From: Sphaerochaeta sp.
Lineage (GTDB): Bacteria; Spirochaetota; Spirochaetia; Sphaerochaetales; Sphaerochaetaceae
Direction of reading: 5' to 3'
DNA: 64,000 nt
Assembly (NCBI GenBank): GCA_022482495.1
Contig: JAKVPA010000001.1
Span: forward strand, 124,001 to 188,000
Below, piece after piece: positions 8,488 to 16,802 of the stretch. Position numbers and translations under genes: made by a program. How positions within the stretch are numbered: position 1 is the first letter of the stretch; each line of letters opens with the position of its first letter. The notes under the pieces were generated by a model. That model worked only from the letters and a program-made list of their open reading frames with translations. It was not told the DNA's origin and did not search any database.

Positions 8488-10143
8488 TCAGATGACGGTG
8501 ATCCGTCCCTGCGGATCCTTGTACGCGTCACCGACTTTTCCGCCCAGCGAATCCACCACGTAGGTGATCAACACCTGGTAGTCAAGCATGCCTTCGTTGA
8601 TCAACAGCTTGTTGTCCTTGAACATCGTGTAGCCGTCACCGGCGTCTTTGATCAAATAGTTGTGCGACGCCAGCTTGTACGTCTTCTCCGGATCGATGGG
8701 CTCCCACGCATCACCGTTCAGGACCATCACGTCCTTGACCCTGCGCGCCCCTTCCACACCGACGAACATCCCGTTGCCGTCAAGTTTGACGGAAGAAGGA
8801 ACCGACGTATCAATGGTGTACTTCAAGCCGGATACCTGGAGGAATCCTCCCACTTCACCGAGGGATTTCTCACCGTCTTCCGCCTTGATCTGCGTGGCAC
8901 GGCTTCCCAGTTCCAACGCGTCAAGGATCTCCGAGCCTTTCGCTTCCACCATGGTCAGCGTATTGCCGTACGGATGCACTTTGATCAACGAACCATAGGT
9001 GATGTCCCCGGCGGAAATCTTCGCCCGAATGCCACCACCGTTGACGAACGCGATATCGGCGTTCGCCACCTTGCGGTAGGCGTCGGCGCACAAGTCACCA
9101 AGGTTGGTCTCGCGGTTGCGCACCAAGCGAAGCCCGTTGGCGCCGGCGATGTTCAGATCGACATCGGTGAACCCGATCACCTGGCTCAACGCCGCTTCGT
9201 ACTTGCCCTTGATCTCCTTGACGAACGCGGCCATCTCGGGATCCTTGTCCGGATACTCGCCGATCAACGAGGTGGTGATGTCCCCGCCGCTGGTGATGAC
9301 CAGTTTCCCGATGTTGTTCAGCTTCGTCCCGGTGGAGGAAAGCAGCACGTTGCCGCCATCCTTGTTCTTGTACACGTCACACGGGATCACCGAATGGGAA
9401 TGACCGTCCAGCACCACGTCGATGCCGCTGGTGTGCTGGATCAGATCGATGGACCGGAACGGCGCGGAGGATTCGTCGATGCCCAGGTGGGCCAGCAAGA
9501 TGACATAGTCAACGCCCTGGCTGCGCACCTCGTCGACGTTCTTCTGCACCACGGCATAGAACTGCTCGGGATCCGCGCCAGAGAAGTTGAAGACAAACTT
9601 TCCATCTTCCTGGAAATAGGTGGGCGTGGACTTGGCGATGCTCTCCGGCGTGGAAACGCCGATGAACGCCACCTTCTTGTCGCCATACGTCTCAATCGCG
9701 TAGGGTTTCACTTTGGCAAGCGGATTGGGCTTTGTTCCCGTATAGGCGATGTTGCACGCAAGGTACTGGATGTCAGCCATGTCGATCAACTGGGAAAGCC
9801 GATCCATACCGTAGTCGAACTCATGGTTGCCGATGGCGCCGAACGCGTAGCCGGCCTTGTTCATGATTTCGACGGGATACTCGCCTTTTGAGACCGAGCC
9901 CATCTCCTCTCCCTGGATGGCGTCACCGGCATCCACCAGAACGACATATGGGGTTTTCTGCAACTCCGCATTCTTCACCGCCACCAAGCCTTCATAGCCG
10001 AGGTCTTCACTCACCCCGCAGTGGACGTCATTGGTGTACAGCACCACCAGATCTTTGCCCGGTTCATAGTTGCCCTGGGCAAACAGCGCCGTGATCGTCA
10101 GGAATACGACCAACAACACACCAAGCACTCTTCGTCGTTTCAT
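8488..10143 (-). CDS. 5'-nucleotidase / UDP-sugar hydrolase family protein (UshA-like)
   Basis: 551 aa exported calcineurin-like phosphoesterase. A signal peptide (MKRRR, hydrophobic stretch, cleavage near LFAQG) precedes the metallophosphatase domain with VLYTNDVHCG, VLVDAGDAIQGEEMG, FGAIGNHEFDYG and VDYVILLAHLG, then VVLDGHSHS. The C-terminal 5'-nucleotidase domain has FVNGGGIRAKISAGDITYG. It likely dephosphorylates nucleotides or nucleotide sugars outside the cytoplasm for salvage. ATG 10143 follows GGGAGGTG; the in-frame GTG two codons earlier is less likely. It has its own terminator and probable promoter. Confidence 0.92.
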   Translation of the reverse strand: MKRRRVLGVLLVVFLTITALFAQGNYEPGKDLVVLYTNDVHCGVSEDLGYEGLVAVKNAELQKTPYVVLVDAGDAIQGEEMGSVSKGEYPVEIMNKAGYAFGAIGNHEFDYGMDRLSQLIDMADIQYLACNIAYTGTKPNPLAKVKPYAIETYGDKKVAFIGVSTPESIAKSTPTYFQEDGKFVFNFSGADPEQFYAVVQKNVDEVRSQGVDYVILLAHLGIDESSAPFRSIDLIQHTSGIDVVLDGHSHSVIPCDVYKNKDGGNVLLSSTGTKLNNIGKLVITSGGDITTSLIGEYPDKDPEMAAFVKEIKGKYEAALSQVIGFTDVDLNIAGANGLRLVRNRETNLGDLCADAYRKVANADIAFVNGGGIRAKISAGDITYGSLIKVHPYGNTLTMVEAKGSEILDALELGSRATQIKAEDGEKSLGEVGGFLQVSGLKYTIDTSVPSSVKLDGNGMFVGVEGARRVKDVMVLNGDAWEPIDPEKTYKLASHNYLIKDAGDGYTMFKDNKLLINEGMLDYQVLITYVVDSLGGKVGDAYKDPQGRITVI

Positions 10144-10171
10144 ACACACCTCCCTGTGTGATTCTGAACTC

Positions 10172-10200
10172 AGTGTATCACACCTGGAAATTCCATGTGA
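10172..10200 (-). promoter_or_regulatory. Predicted 5'-nucleotidase promoter with inverted repeat
   Basis: An extended -10 TGATACACT (hexamer 10177-10172, minus strand) is preceded by a poor -35. A near-perfect inverted repeat, CACCTGGAA and TTCCATGTG around one base (10181-10199, one mismatch), fills the spacer and -35 area. That is the position expected for an activator or repressor site. This is a pattern match without family assignment. Confidence 0.35.
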
Positions 10201-10242
10201 GAAAACGATATGGGAAAGGCAAGAACGTTCTGTATATGGAAA

Positions 10243-10281
10243 ATATCAAAACGACCCTCCCGGAATCCGGAAGGGTCGTTC
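10243..10281 (-). terminator. Terminator of tmRNA
   Basis: Minus strand: AACGACCCTTCCGG pairs with CCGGGAGGGTCGTT (one mismatch), followed by TTGATATTTT. It sits about a dozen bases after the tmRNA 3' end. Confidence 0.85.
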
Positions 10282-10293
10282 TGTAGGGGGGTA

Positions 10294-10668
10294 TGGAGGT
10301 GCGGGGATTCGGACCCCGGTCCAAACGTGCCACCCAATGGCGTCTACATGCTTAGCTGTCGGTTTGATGTTCAGACATCCTTATGCCCGGCGGCACGCGT
10401 CCGGACGTCCTATCCTGCTTGATTGTCCCCAAAGGCCACAGGCGTTCCTCCAGGTAAGCTCCTGTTTTTACAAGTATCCGGCGCTTATGAGCTGCAGCAA
10501 CCGGGCCTGCTTGTCACCGTGCTGTTACGCAGCGAGGGCAAGTACTGCTTCGTCGGAGACGAACTCGTCTTCTTTCTTGGCAGATAATGTTTTTGCTAGT
10601 TTCAAGAGTTGGCGCTCTGCATGCGGTCACTGGCCTGATCTACCGCCTGTCGAAACCAATACACCCCC
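10294..10668 (-). ncRNA. ssrA: tmRNA (transfer-messenger RNA)
   Basis: 375-nt single-chain tmRNA for ribosome rescue. The 5' acceptor strand GGGGGTG (10668-10662) pairs with the 3' strand CACCTCC (10301-10295). The T-arm CGGGG-TCCGAAT-CCCCG is present, and the 5' side has the standard ATTGGTTTCGACAGG segment. The tag frame reads from AKTLSAKK through EDEFVSDE to VLALAA and a TAA stop, 23 residues, ending in the usual LAA. The 3' CCA is not encoded: the discriminator A is followed by TAC, so CCA must be added. Its partner SmpB is not in this window. Confidence 0.97.
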
Positions 10669-10687
10669 GATCACTCGAGGCACTGTC

Positions 10688-10716
10688 AATATACCCAAAA
10701 ACACCAATACCGTCAA
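10688..10716 (-). promoter_or_regulatory. ssrA promoter
   Basis: Minus strand: TTGACG (10716-10711), 17-base spacer, TATATT (10693-10688), about 20 bases before the mature tmRNA 5' end. The -35 box overlaps the cobB stop codon. Confidence 0.8.
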
Positions 10717-11525
10717 TCGAGGTCCAGTTTCCTCGTCGGTTGCTTCTGCAGCCACGTAGAGAGTTCGGTGAACACCTGCTCAAGATCGTTGAACCGAAGG
10801 TCAGCGGCGCCATCCTGGGCCGTCGGCTGGGCGTTGACGATCACAAGGGGAGCTCCCTGGCGTGTGGCGTAGTACGGAAACGACGCGGCAGGCTGGACCG
10901 TCAAAGAAGAACCAAGCACAAGGCACAGGTCGGTATGGGTGAACTCCTCGTACGCTTTCTCCAGCACGAAGCTGTCCAACGATTCCCCGTAGAACACGAT
11001 GTCCGGTTTGATCACCGCATGGCAACGGTCACAGTGGGGCACTTCCCCTTTCAGCACCTTGTCGGCGATCTCACGGTATCCGTACGCCTGCCCGCAGTTG
11101 GTGCAGTGATGATGGGCGATGGAACCATGGACGTCGTAGACGTTCTTGCTCCCGGCCCGTTCATGGAGCATGTCGATGTTCTGGGTGAACAACGCCCGGA
11201 GATATCCTTTCTGTTCCATGGCGGCAAGCGTCGTATGGACGATGGTCGGTTGGTACTGGTCAACCTTGTACCACACGTCCTTGGCCCATTGGTAGAAGAT
11301 ATCAGGACGGCGGAAGAAGAAATCAATGGAAATAATGTCTTCCACGTCCATTCCATGCCACGGGTCGGTATACACGCCGTGGGCACCGCGGAAATCCGGT
11401 ATGCCCGACAAGGTGGAGACTCCCGCTCCGGTGAAAGCGCACAGTCTTCGGGCGCCGGCTATCATGCTCTCCAGCTTCTCGATCTTCGGACGAAACAGAT
11501 CTTCCTGTTCACGAAACTCACCCAT
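10713..11525 (-). CDS. cobB: NAD-dependent protein deacylase, Sir2 family
   Basis: 270-aa sirtuin that removes acyl groups from lysines using NAD. The N-terminal Rossmann motif AFTGAGVSTLSGIPDFRG, the NAD/catalytic region FTQNIDMLHERAG with the catalytic His in DVHGS, and the zinc site CTNC...CDRC are all present, followed by PDIVFYGESL and LGSSLTVQPAASF. It overlaps miaB by eight bases (ATGGGTGA), so it is the last gene of folD-miaB-cobB. Some sirtuins have other acyl specificities that the sequence alone does not settle. Confidence 0.94.
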   Translation of the reverse strand: MGEFREQEDLFRPKIEKLESMIAGARRLCAFTGAGVSTLSGIPDFRGAHGVYTDPWHGMDVEDIISIDFFFRRPDIFYQWAKDVWYKVDQYQPTIVHTTLAAMEQKGYLRALFTQNIDMLHERAGSKNVYDVHGSIAHHHCTNCGQAYGYREIADKVLKGEVPHCDRCHAVIKPDIVFYGESLDSFVLEKAYEEFTHTDLCLVLGSSLTVQPAASFPYYATRQGAPLVIVNAQPTAQDGAADLRFNDLEQVFTELSTWLQKQPTRKLDLD

Positions 11526-12804
11526 TTTGCACCTCTTCTCCGGTAAACGTATTTCCCTTCAGTCCGGACAACCGTACCGTCAGCAACGTACCGACCGGCG
11601 CTCTCGTCGGGACAACCACCATCTCGTTATGCTCACTGTGGCAGAGCATCATCCCCTGGTCCTGTTTGCTCACCTGCCCCACCAACACTTCGGCGACGGA
11701 GCCGACGCGCTTCTTTTTCTCTTCCCGGACGATCTCCGTCTGGAAAGCGATCAACTCGGAAAGCCGTCGCCCTTTGGTCTCTTCATCAATCTTCCCGTCC
11801 ATGCTCACGGCCCGGGTCCCTTCCCGTTCATTATAGTAGTACATGAAAGGTTCGGTAGCGCGCATCTGGGAGAGGACCCCCAAGGTTTCGTGGAAATCCT
11901 CCTCCGTTTCCTGGGGGAAACCGACCATCACATCCACGGCGAACGTGACGCCGGGAATGAAAGAGCGCATCTTCCCAATCAAATCAAGGAATTGTTCCTT
12001 GGTGTAGTGCCGGTTCATCAGGCGAAGCACCTTGGAAGAACCACTCTGCAACGGAATATGGATGTGCTTGGCCACCTTGGGTTCCGTGGCGATCACTTGA
12101 ATCAATTCGTCGGAGAAATCCTTGGGATGGGGACTGTCGAAGCGGATCCACCGGATGGCATGACACTCCCGGGCGATCATCCCAAGCAGTTGGGGGAACC
12201 GCACATCCCCATCCACATAGCTGTTGACGTTCTGTCCCAGCAGCGTGATCTCCCGAACTCCCTTTCCGTCCAAAAAACGGATCTCCTCAAGAATCTCTTC
12301 CACCGGACGGGATACTTCCCGGCCCCGTACGTACGGTACGATGCAGTACGTGCAGAAGTTGTTGCATCCGTTCATGATGGGAACGAAACTGGAGATTTCC
12401 CCTTCCTGGTAGGACAGCAGATCAAAATGATACGTTTCGCTGTGTTCCAACTCCCCGCCGGTGGCGATATCGACGATCCGTCCTTTGTCGTTGACCGGGA
12501 CGACGTAATCCACCTGGGGGCATTCCTTCTTCAGTTCATCCAAAAGCCGTTGGGCCATGCATCCCGTCACCACGATCTTCAGGTTCCGGTTCTGTTTCTT
12601 CACATGCTCAAAATAACCAAGGCGGCCATAAATCCGATCCTCGGCACTCTTTCGTACCGAGCAGGTGTTGATGATGGCGATGTCGGCATCTTCCAAGCCA
12701 TCGGCTGGGGAAAGACCCGCCGCTTCCAGACGGGTCTGGATGGCGTTGCTCTCCGCCATGTTCATCTGGCAACCGTAGGATTCCAGCCAAAATCGTCGCA
12801 TCAT
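11518..12804 (-). CDS. miaB: tRNA-2-methylthio-N6-dimethylallyladenosine synthase MiaB
   Basis: 428-aa radical-SAM methylthiotransferase that modifies A37 of tRNAs reading U-starting codons. The N-terminal domain has SYGCQMNMAESN and NTCSVRKSAEDR (auxiliary cluster cysteines), the radical-SAM motif is GCNNFCTYCIVPYVRGRE, and a C-terminal TRAM domain follows. The start is ATG 12804, overlapping the folD stop as ATGA; the longer open frame runs inside folD and is not used. The NTCSVR and GREVSR motifs favour MiaB over RimO or MtaB. Confidence 0.95.
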   Translation of the reverse strand: MMRRFWLESYGCQMNMAESNAIQTRLEAAGLSPADGLEDADIAIINTCSVRKSAEDRIYGRLGYFEHVKKQNRNLKIVVTGCMAQRLLDELKKECPQVDYVVPVNDKGRIVDIATGGELEHSETYHFDLLSYQEGEISSFVPIMNGCNNFCTYCIVPYVRGREVSRPVEEILEEIRFLDGKGVREITLLGQNVNSYVDGDVRFPQLLGMIARECHAIRWIRFDSPHPKDFSDELIQVIATEPKVAKHIHIPLQSGSSKVLRLMNRHYTKEQFLDLIGKMRSFIPGVTFAVDVMVGFPQETEEDFHETLGVLSQMRATEPFMYYYNEREGTRAVSMDGKIDEETKGRRLSELIAFQTEIVREEKKKRVGSVAEVLVGQVSKQDQGMMLCHSEHNEMVVVPTRAPVGTLLTVRLSGLKGNTFTGEEVQNG

Positions 12805-13655
12805 GACAGGGCCGCCTGCAGCGTGTTGTGCATCAGCATGGCGATGGTCATCACCCCAACGCCACCGGGAACCGGTGTGATGGCCTGGCATTTCGGCGCC
12901 ACGGCGTCGAAATCCACGTCCCCGACCACCCGGTATCCTTTCCTTGCCAGAGGATCGTCAACCCGGTTGATGCCGATGTCAAACACCACCGCTCCGTCTT
13001 TGACCATATCCGGAGTGACGAATCCCGCTTTTCCCACGGCCACCATCAGAATGTCGGCGGTACGCGTCAAAGAAGGAAGATCCTGGGTACGGGAATGGCA
13101 GACCGTCACCGTAGCGTCCCGTCCTTTCTGGATCAACAGGGATGCCAGGGGTTTTCCGACGATGTTGCTCCGTCCGATGATCACCACATGTTTGCCTTGG
13201 GTGGGAATATGATAATAGTCCAGCATTTCCAATACGCCATACGGCGTGCAGCTGATCAACGACGGTATGCCGATCAACGTACGGCCGACGTTGACCGGAT
13301 GGAATCCGTCCACGTCCTTTTCAGGATCGATGGCTTCAATGACCTTGTTTTCATCCAATCCACGGGGCAACGGACTCTGCACCAGAATACCATCGACGGC
13401 ATCATTGTGGTTCAGCGTTTCCACCAGACGAAGGAGTTCCTCCATCGTGGTGGTGGGAGGAAGATGGTAGTCCAGATGTCCGAAGCCCAGTTTCTCGCAC
13501 ATCTTCCGTTTGCTCGCCACATACGTTTCGCTGGCAGGATCATCACCGACAAGAATGACGGCCAGCGTGGGCATCAGGCCGGGATGTTCGGCCAATCCCC
13601 GCTTGATCTCTTCATAGACATGTTCGGCTACTTCTTTCCCGGTGAGCAACTGCAT
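12801..13655 (-). CDS. folD: Methylenetetrahydrofolate dehydrogenase/cyclohydrolase FolD
   Basis: 284-aa bifunctional enzyme of one-carbon metabolism, interconverting 5,10-methylene-, methenyl- and 10-formyl-THF. Visible are YVASKRKMCEKLGF (catalytic Lys), VQSPLPRGLDENKVIEAIDPEKDVDG in part, IIGRSNIVGKPLA and the C-terminal ITPVPGGVGVMTIAMLMHNT. The chosen ATG 13655 has AGGAGAAG six bases upstream; the longer frame crosses the intergenic region. It is the first gene of the folD-miaB-cobB operon. Confidence 0.96.
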   Translation of the reverse strand: MQLLTGKEVAEHVYEEIKRGLAEHPGLMPTLAVILVGDDPASETYVASKRKMCEKLGFGHLDYHLPPTTTMEELLRLVETLNHNDAVDGILVQSPLPRGLDENKVIEAIDPEKDVDGFHPVNVGRTLIGIPSLISCTPYGVLEMLDYYHIPTQGKHVVIIGRSNIVGKPLASLLIQKGRDATVTVCHSRTQDLPSLTRTADILMVAVGKAGFVTPDMVKDGAVVFDIGINRVDDPLARKGYRVVGDVDFDAVAPKCQAITPVPGGVGVMTIAMLMHNTLQAALS

Positions 13656-13716
13656 CTGGCTTCTCCTGTCCTTCACATACACTATCCCAAATACACCGTC
13701 ACACGCAAGCAAACAG

Positions 13717-13745
13717 TTGTCATTTCCCCGGTTAATGAGTAATGT
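13717..13745 (+). promoter_or_regulatory. Predicted promoter of the outer-membrane protein/lipoprotein pair
   Basis: TTGTCA (13717-13722), 17-base spacer, TAATGT (13740-13745), 30 bases before the GTG start. A match of moderate quality. Confidence 0.45.
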
Positions 13746-13774
13746 TAAGAGCATCTGGGCATATGAGGTATCCT

Positions 13775-14403
13775 GTGAAAAAGAAACTGCTCGCCATCAC
13801 TCTCGCCTGTCTCTTCATCCCCTCCTCGCTGTTCGCCGAAGCGAAGGAATACAAGACGGGAAGCATGATCTTCTCCTTCAAAGGAGGAACGACACTTCCG
13901 ACGTTCATCTATTTCCCAACGAATCCGCCAATGAATTCCAATGGTATTATGGTATGGGAAGCGGTGATCAAGCGACCAAATTGTTTGCCGGTGGTGATTT
14001 TGGGTTGAGTTTCGAAGGGTTCACCACTTCTTCCCTCTCTCTTGGTGGAGAGCTTGGATACAATTTCAATTATACCATCGGCGAGGTTCTGTTCTCTGTT
14101 GTTCCGTTGACCTTCAAGGTCACCTACTATCCCATCCAAGGCAAATTTGACCTTCCCCTCTCGTTGGGAGCAGGCATCAGTTATATGAAATTCGGTGAGG
14201 ACCAGTCCTTGATGACGCTGTTCTTCAATGTCGATGTCGGGTTCGTCTACTACATTACGGAGAACTGGGGCATCGGCATTCACTCAGGATTCTGGTTGAT
14301 CCCGGAATTGAACTACAAGAAAGAAGACAGAGATTACAACGCACTGTTGGGAATGGTTCCCATCGTCCTTTCTGTCTCATACCGGATAGGAGGAGAAAGA
14401 TGA
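13775..14403 (+). CDS. Outer-membrane beta-barrel protein, frame broken once
   Basis: About 209 aa if a one-base loss in the CCC run at 13915-13917 is restored (FIYF then PNESANEF). The N-terminus VKKKLLAITLACLFIPSSLFAE is a signal peptide. The rest alternates polar and hydrophobic residues with Gly/aromatic-rich strands (FGLSFEGFTT, LPLSLGAGISYMKFG, NWGIGIHSGFWLIPEL) and ends in a strand, SVSYRIGGER, as in small spirochaete OmpW/TP0733-like barrels. The start is GTG 13775 with GAGG upstream; ATG 13763 is an alternative. The stop overlaps the next gene as ATGA. The role is unknown. Confidence 0.7.
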
Positions 14404-15602
14404 AAAAGTACCTATTTCCCATGATATTTCTTCTCGCAGCCTCTCTGTTCACTGCATGTGATGGTCGTATTTTGACGGATGTCGCCAACTCCACAGAAAA
14501 GGTTGACAAGGTATACCGGAACATCATTGGTGTCGTGAATAACTCTGTATATTACCAACTCAACTCAGGAATCTACCGCAATGTAAGTGGTGGAGGAAGT
14601 GAAGAGCAACTGGTTGCAAACTCCCAGAATAATATTGTCCAGGGAAGCGCTCTTATAGGTGATTCCACCAAGTACATCATGTATATTACAAACAATCCGG
14701 ATGATCTTCAGAATGGCATCGTTCATTTTATAGGACTTTCGGAAGAAACGGTAACCCAACAACAAATTACTGATTTTTCTTCTGATACAACACCACGAGA
14801 AATCATTGCGTTATATAATAACGGCTCTCTTCTTGTGAGATCGAAAAAAGATGATAATACGAATACGTTTACCATCTATTATTCCTGTTCATACAACGGA
14901 TCGTCATTTACATTTAAATCGGTAAGCATTGATCTCTCTTCGTCTTATGGTGTGGATAATCTCTACACTCCAACCGCAGAGGCAGATCCTACATACGGCA
15001 TTTTATCTTTCGCAAATACGTATGACAGTAACGGCAGTACCGATTATGCGTATTCGTATTATCTTATTGACTTTAAAACCGGTACCGCAACCCTGATCAG
15101 AGGAGATCTGACTTCATACCAACTTGCTGGTTTTACGATTGGCCATGCAGATGCAGATGCAGCTAAAACTTTGTATGCAATTACAACGGGTGGAAGACTC
15201 TATACTGCGCAAACTTCTGATACACCAACGTTCACGTATTGTAATTCACTTGGTTATTCGTATGAACCAAACGCCGCATTCATGTATCACATTTACGCAA
15301 ACAATACCAACTATCTTATTACCAAACGTTCTACGAAAAATTCAGCCCTCGTCGTATATTCCTTTGAGGATGGAGTAGCCAGTTTCTCTTCTACGACGGT
15401 CAGGTATGGATATGCTCAAAATATATCAAAGGATTTGATAACCTCCGCCTATAAAACCAGTACAAGTAGTAGTAGAAAAAGCAAACTGCTTGTCGCGACC
15501 AATGAATCCGGTATGGTAGATATCACGATCAACCATGATAGTGTGACTTCCATTACCACCGGAAACGGGTCAACTTCTGACTTTGAGGAATACATTTTTT
15601 AG
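14400..15602 (+). CDS. Hypothetical lipoprotein, AT-rich
   Basis: 400 aa. A lipoprotein signal peptide MKKYLFPMIFLLAASLFTAC, with the lipobox cysteine at residue 20, is followed by a long Ser/Thr/Asn/Tyr-rich region. I recognise no domain; repeated short strand-like pieces (SSYPTY, YSYYLIDFKTGTATLI, GGRLYTA) suggest a beta-propeller or beta-rich surface protein. The start has GGAGGAG and overlaps the barrel gene by four bases, so the two are co-translated. Base composition is visibly more AT-rich than the neighbours, with runs such as TTATATAATAACG, suggesting fast evolution or acquisition. Confidence 0.75.
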   Translation: MKKYLFPMIFLLAASLFTACDGRILTDVANSTEKVDKVYRNIIGVVNNSVYYQLNSGIYRNVSGGGSEEQLVANSQNNIVQGSALIGDSTKYIMYITNNPDDLQNGIVHFIGLSEETVTQQQITDFSSDTTPREIIALYNNGSLLVRSKKDDNTNTFTIYYSCSYNGSSFTFKSVSIDLSSSYGVDNLYTPTAEADPTYGILSFANTYDSNGSTDYAYSYYLIDFKTGTATLIRGDLTSYQLAGFTIGHADADAAKTLYAITTGGRLYTAQTSDTPTFTYCNSLGYSYEPNAAFMYHIYANNTNYLITKRSTKNSALVVYSFEDGVASFSSTTVRYGYAQNISKDLITSAYKTSTSSSRKSKLLVATNESGMVDITINHDSVTSITTGNGSTSDFEEYIF

Positions 15603-15629
15603 GAGCCTGTAGGCTGAACGACAGTAGCT

Positions 15630-16128
15630 TCAGGTTTCTTGTTGGATGGATTCAGGGAGTTTGCACACATCCACCCACCCTTTTGCCTTGCTGGTTTCCT
15701 CAAGCTGGGCAATGGTGAGTTCAATACAGGAATCACTACTTCCGCATGCAGGATACACGGTGGAGAATCGTTTAAGAGATGCGTCCAGCCAGACTTCGAC
15801 CGGATGATGATCCAGGTCAAACGGACAAACCCCACCAGGATGATGGCCGGTAAGTCGTTCACAGGTTTCATTATCCAGCATTCGGGCCTTGAGGCCAAAC
15901 TGCCGTTTGAACGGACCGTTGGATATCTTCACGTCCCCGGCGGCGACGATCATGATGACGGTTTCTTCGCTGGGACCGTGGAACGCCATCGTCTTGGCGA
16001 TTCTTCCGGGTACCACACCAAGGGCTTGTGCCGCTTCCTCCACCGTTGCCGTGGTCTGTCGTTCCACCATCACCTTGTCTGCAAGGCCATAGGTGGCAAG
16101 ATACGCTTTTCACTGATTCCAAAGACAT
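15630..16128 (-). CDS. YbaK/EbsC-family aminoacyl-tRNA deacylase, frame broken once
   Basis: About 165 aa if one base is removed from the TTTT run at 16107-16110, giving MSLESVKAYLATYGLADKVMVERQ. The family motifs follow: TVEEAAQALGV, IAKTMAF (catalytic Lys), VIMIVAAGDVKIS, LTGHHPGGVCPFDL and the C-terminal ELTIAQLEE. Such proteins hydrolyse mischarged tRNA (for example Cys-tRNAPro) in trans. Start ATG 16128 has AGGGAAGGG upstream. Without correction translation would stop early or need the internal GTG/ATG near 16073, leaving a protein without its first helix. Confidence 0.8.
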
Positions 16129-16142
16129 GATTTCCCTTCCCT

Positions 16143-16170
16143 AAAAAAGAAGCCCCATATCGGGGCCTTG
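16143..16170 (-). terminator. Terminator after the phosphoribosyltransferase gene
   Basis: Minus strand: GGCCCC-GATAT-GGGGC stem, then TTCTTTTTT, directly after the stop codon of the operon's last gene. Confidence 0.88.
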
Positions 16171-16171
16171 A

Positions 16172-16789
16172 TCACGTATCTCCACGAACTTCGTGGAGGA
16201 TTGCCCGGACTTCCGGGTCGCTGTAGTGGGTATCGATCTCCTCCTTGGTCAGTCCGATGAATTCATGACAGTTGTAATGGATCCAACGATCTTCTTCAGG
16301 AGAGTTGATGATATGTTTTCTGCAGTAGTAATCCGGCTGGATGGGAAGCGCTTCCTCTTTCTTGTATTCCGGAACCTTGTAATCATACACGGCGATCTTC
16401 AGATCACTCCGGGGGATTCCCCGTTCCATGATGATCGTCCCCAATGCGTTGACCGTCTTGCCGGTATCGAAGATATCATCCACCAGGAGTACTTTGTCCC
16501 CGGTGCGGAGGAACTTCGGGGAATAGGTCCAGCCATCGACCATCACTTTGGTCTGGTCACGGAGGAAGCCATAACTGCGTGCGACCACGGCGGCATAGAA
16601 GACCGGTCTTCCATGCTCCCGGAGCCGCACCATCTTGTAATACTCGGAAAAGACGTTGGCCATGTACGCGCCGCCACGCAGGCTTGCGTAAATGACATCC
16701 GGAACGAATCCATCATCCTTGTACATGTGATGGACAAGCTTCAACGCGTTGTCCCTGATCATATCGCCGCTGATGAATTCTTTTTCCAT
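16172..16789 (-). CDS. Purine-type phosphoribosyltransferase
   Basis: 205-aa type I PRTase. The PRPP-binding motif VLLVDDIFDTGKTVNAL lies near residues 101-117, a PDVIYASLRGGAYMA segment near 30 matches the pyrophosphate loop of hypoxanthine/xanthine PRTases, and a C-terminal aromatic/metal part (PDYYCRKH, WIHYNCHEF) follows. It most likely salvages hypoxanthine, guanine or xanthine; the base specificity is not settled. Start follows GGAGGGATGT. It is the last gene of the flavodoxin-ppiC-nusB-map-PRTase run and is followed by a terminator. Confidence 0.85.
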   Translation of the reverse strand: MEKEFISGDMIRDNALKLVHHMYKDDGFVPDVIYASLRGGAYMANVFSEYYKMVRLREHGRPVFYAAVVARSYGFLRDQTKVMVDGWTYSPKFLRTGDKVLLVDDIFDTGKTVNALGTIIMERGIPRSDLKIAVYDYKVPEYKKEEALPIQPDYYCRKHIINSPEEDRWIHYNCHEFIGLTKEEIDTHYSDPEVRAILHEVRGDT

Positions 16790-16802
16790 ACATCCCTCCG
16801 TA

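Noticed and set aside
16184-16199. Inverted repeat CCACGAA/TTCGTGG as a terminator
   Set aside because: It lies inside the coding end of the phosphoribosyltransferase and has no T-run; the true terminator follows the stop.
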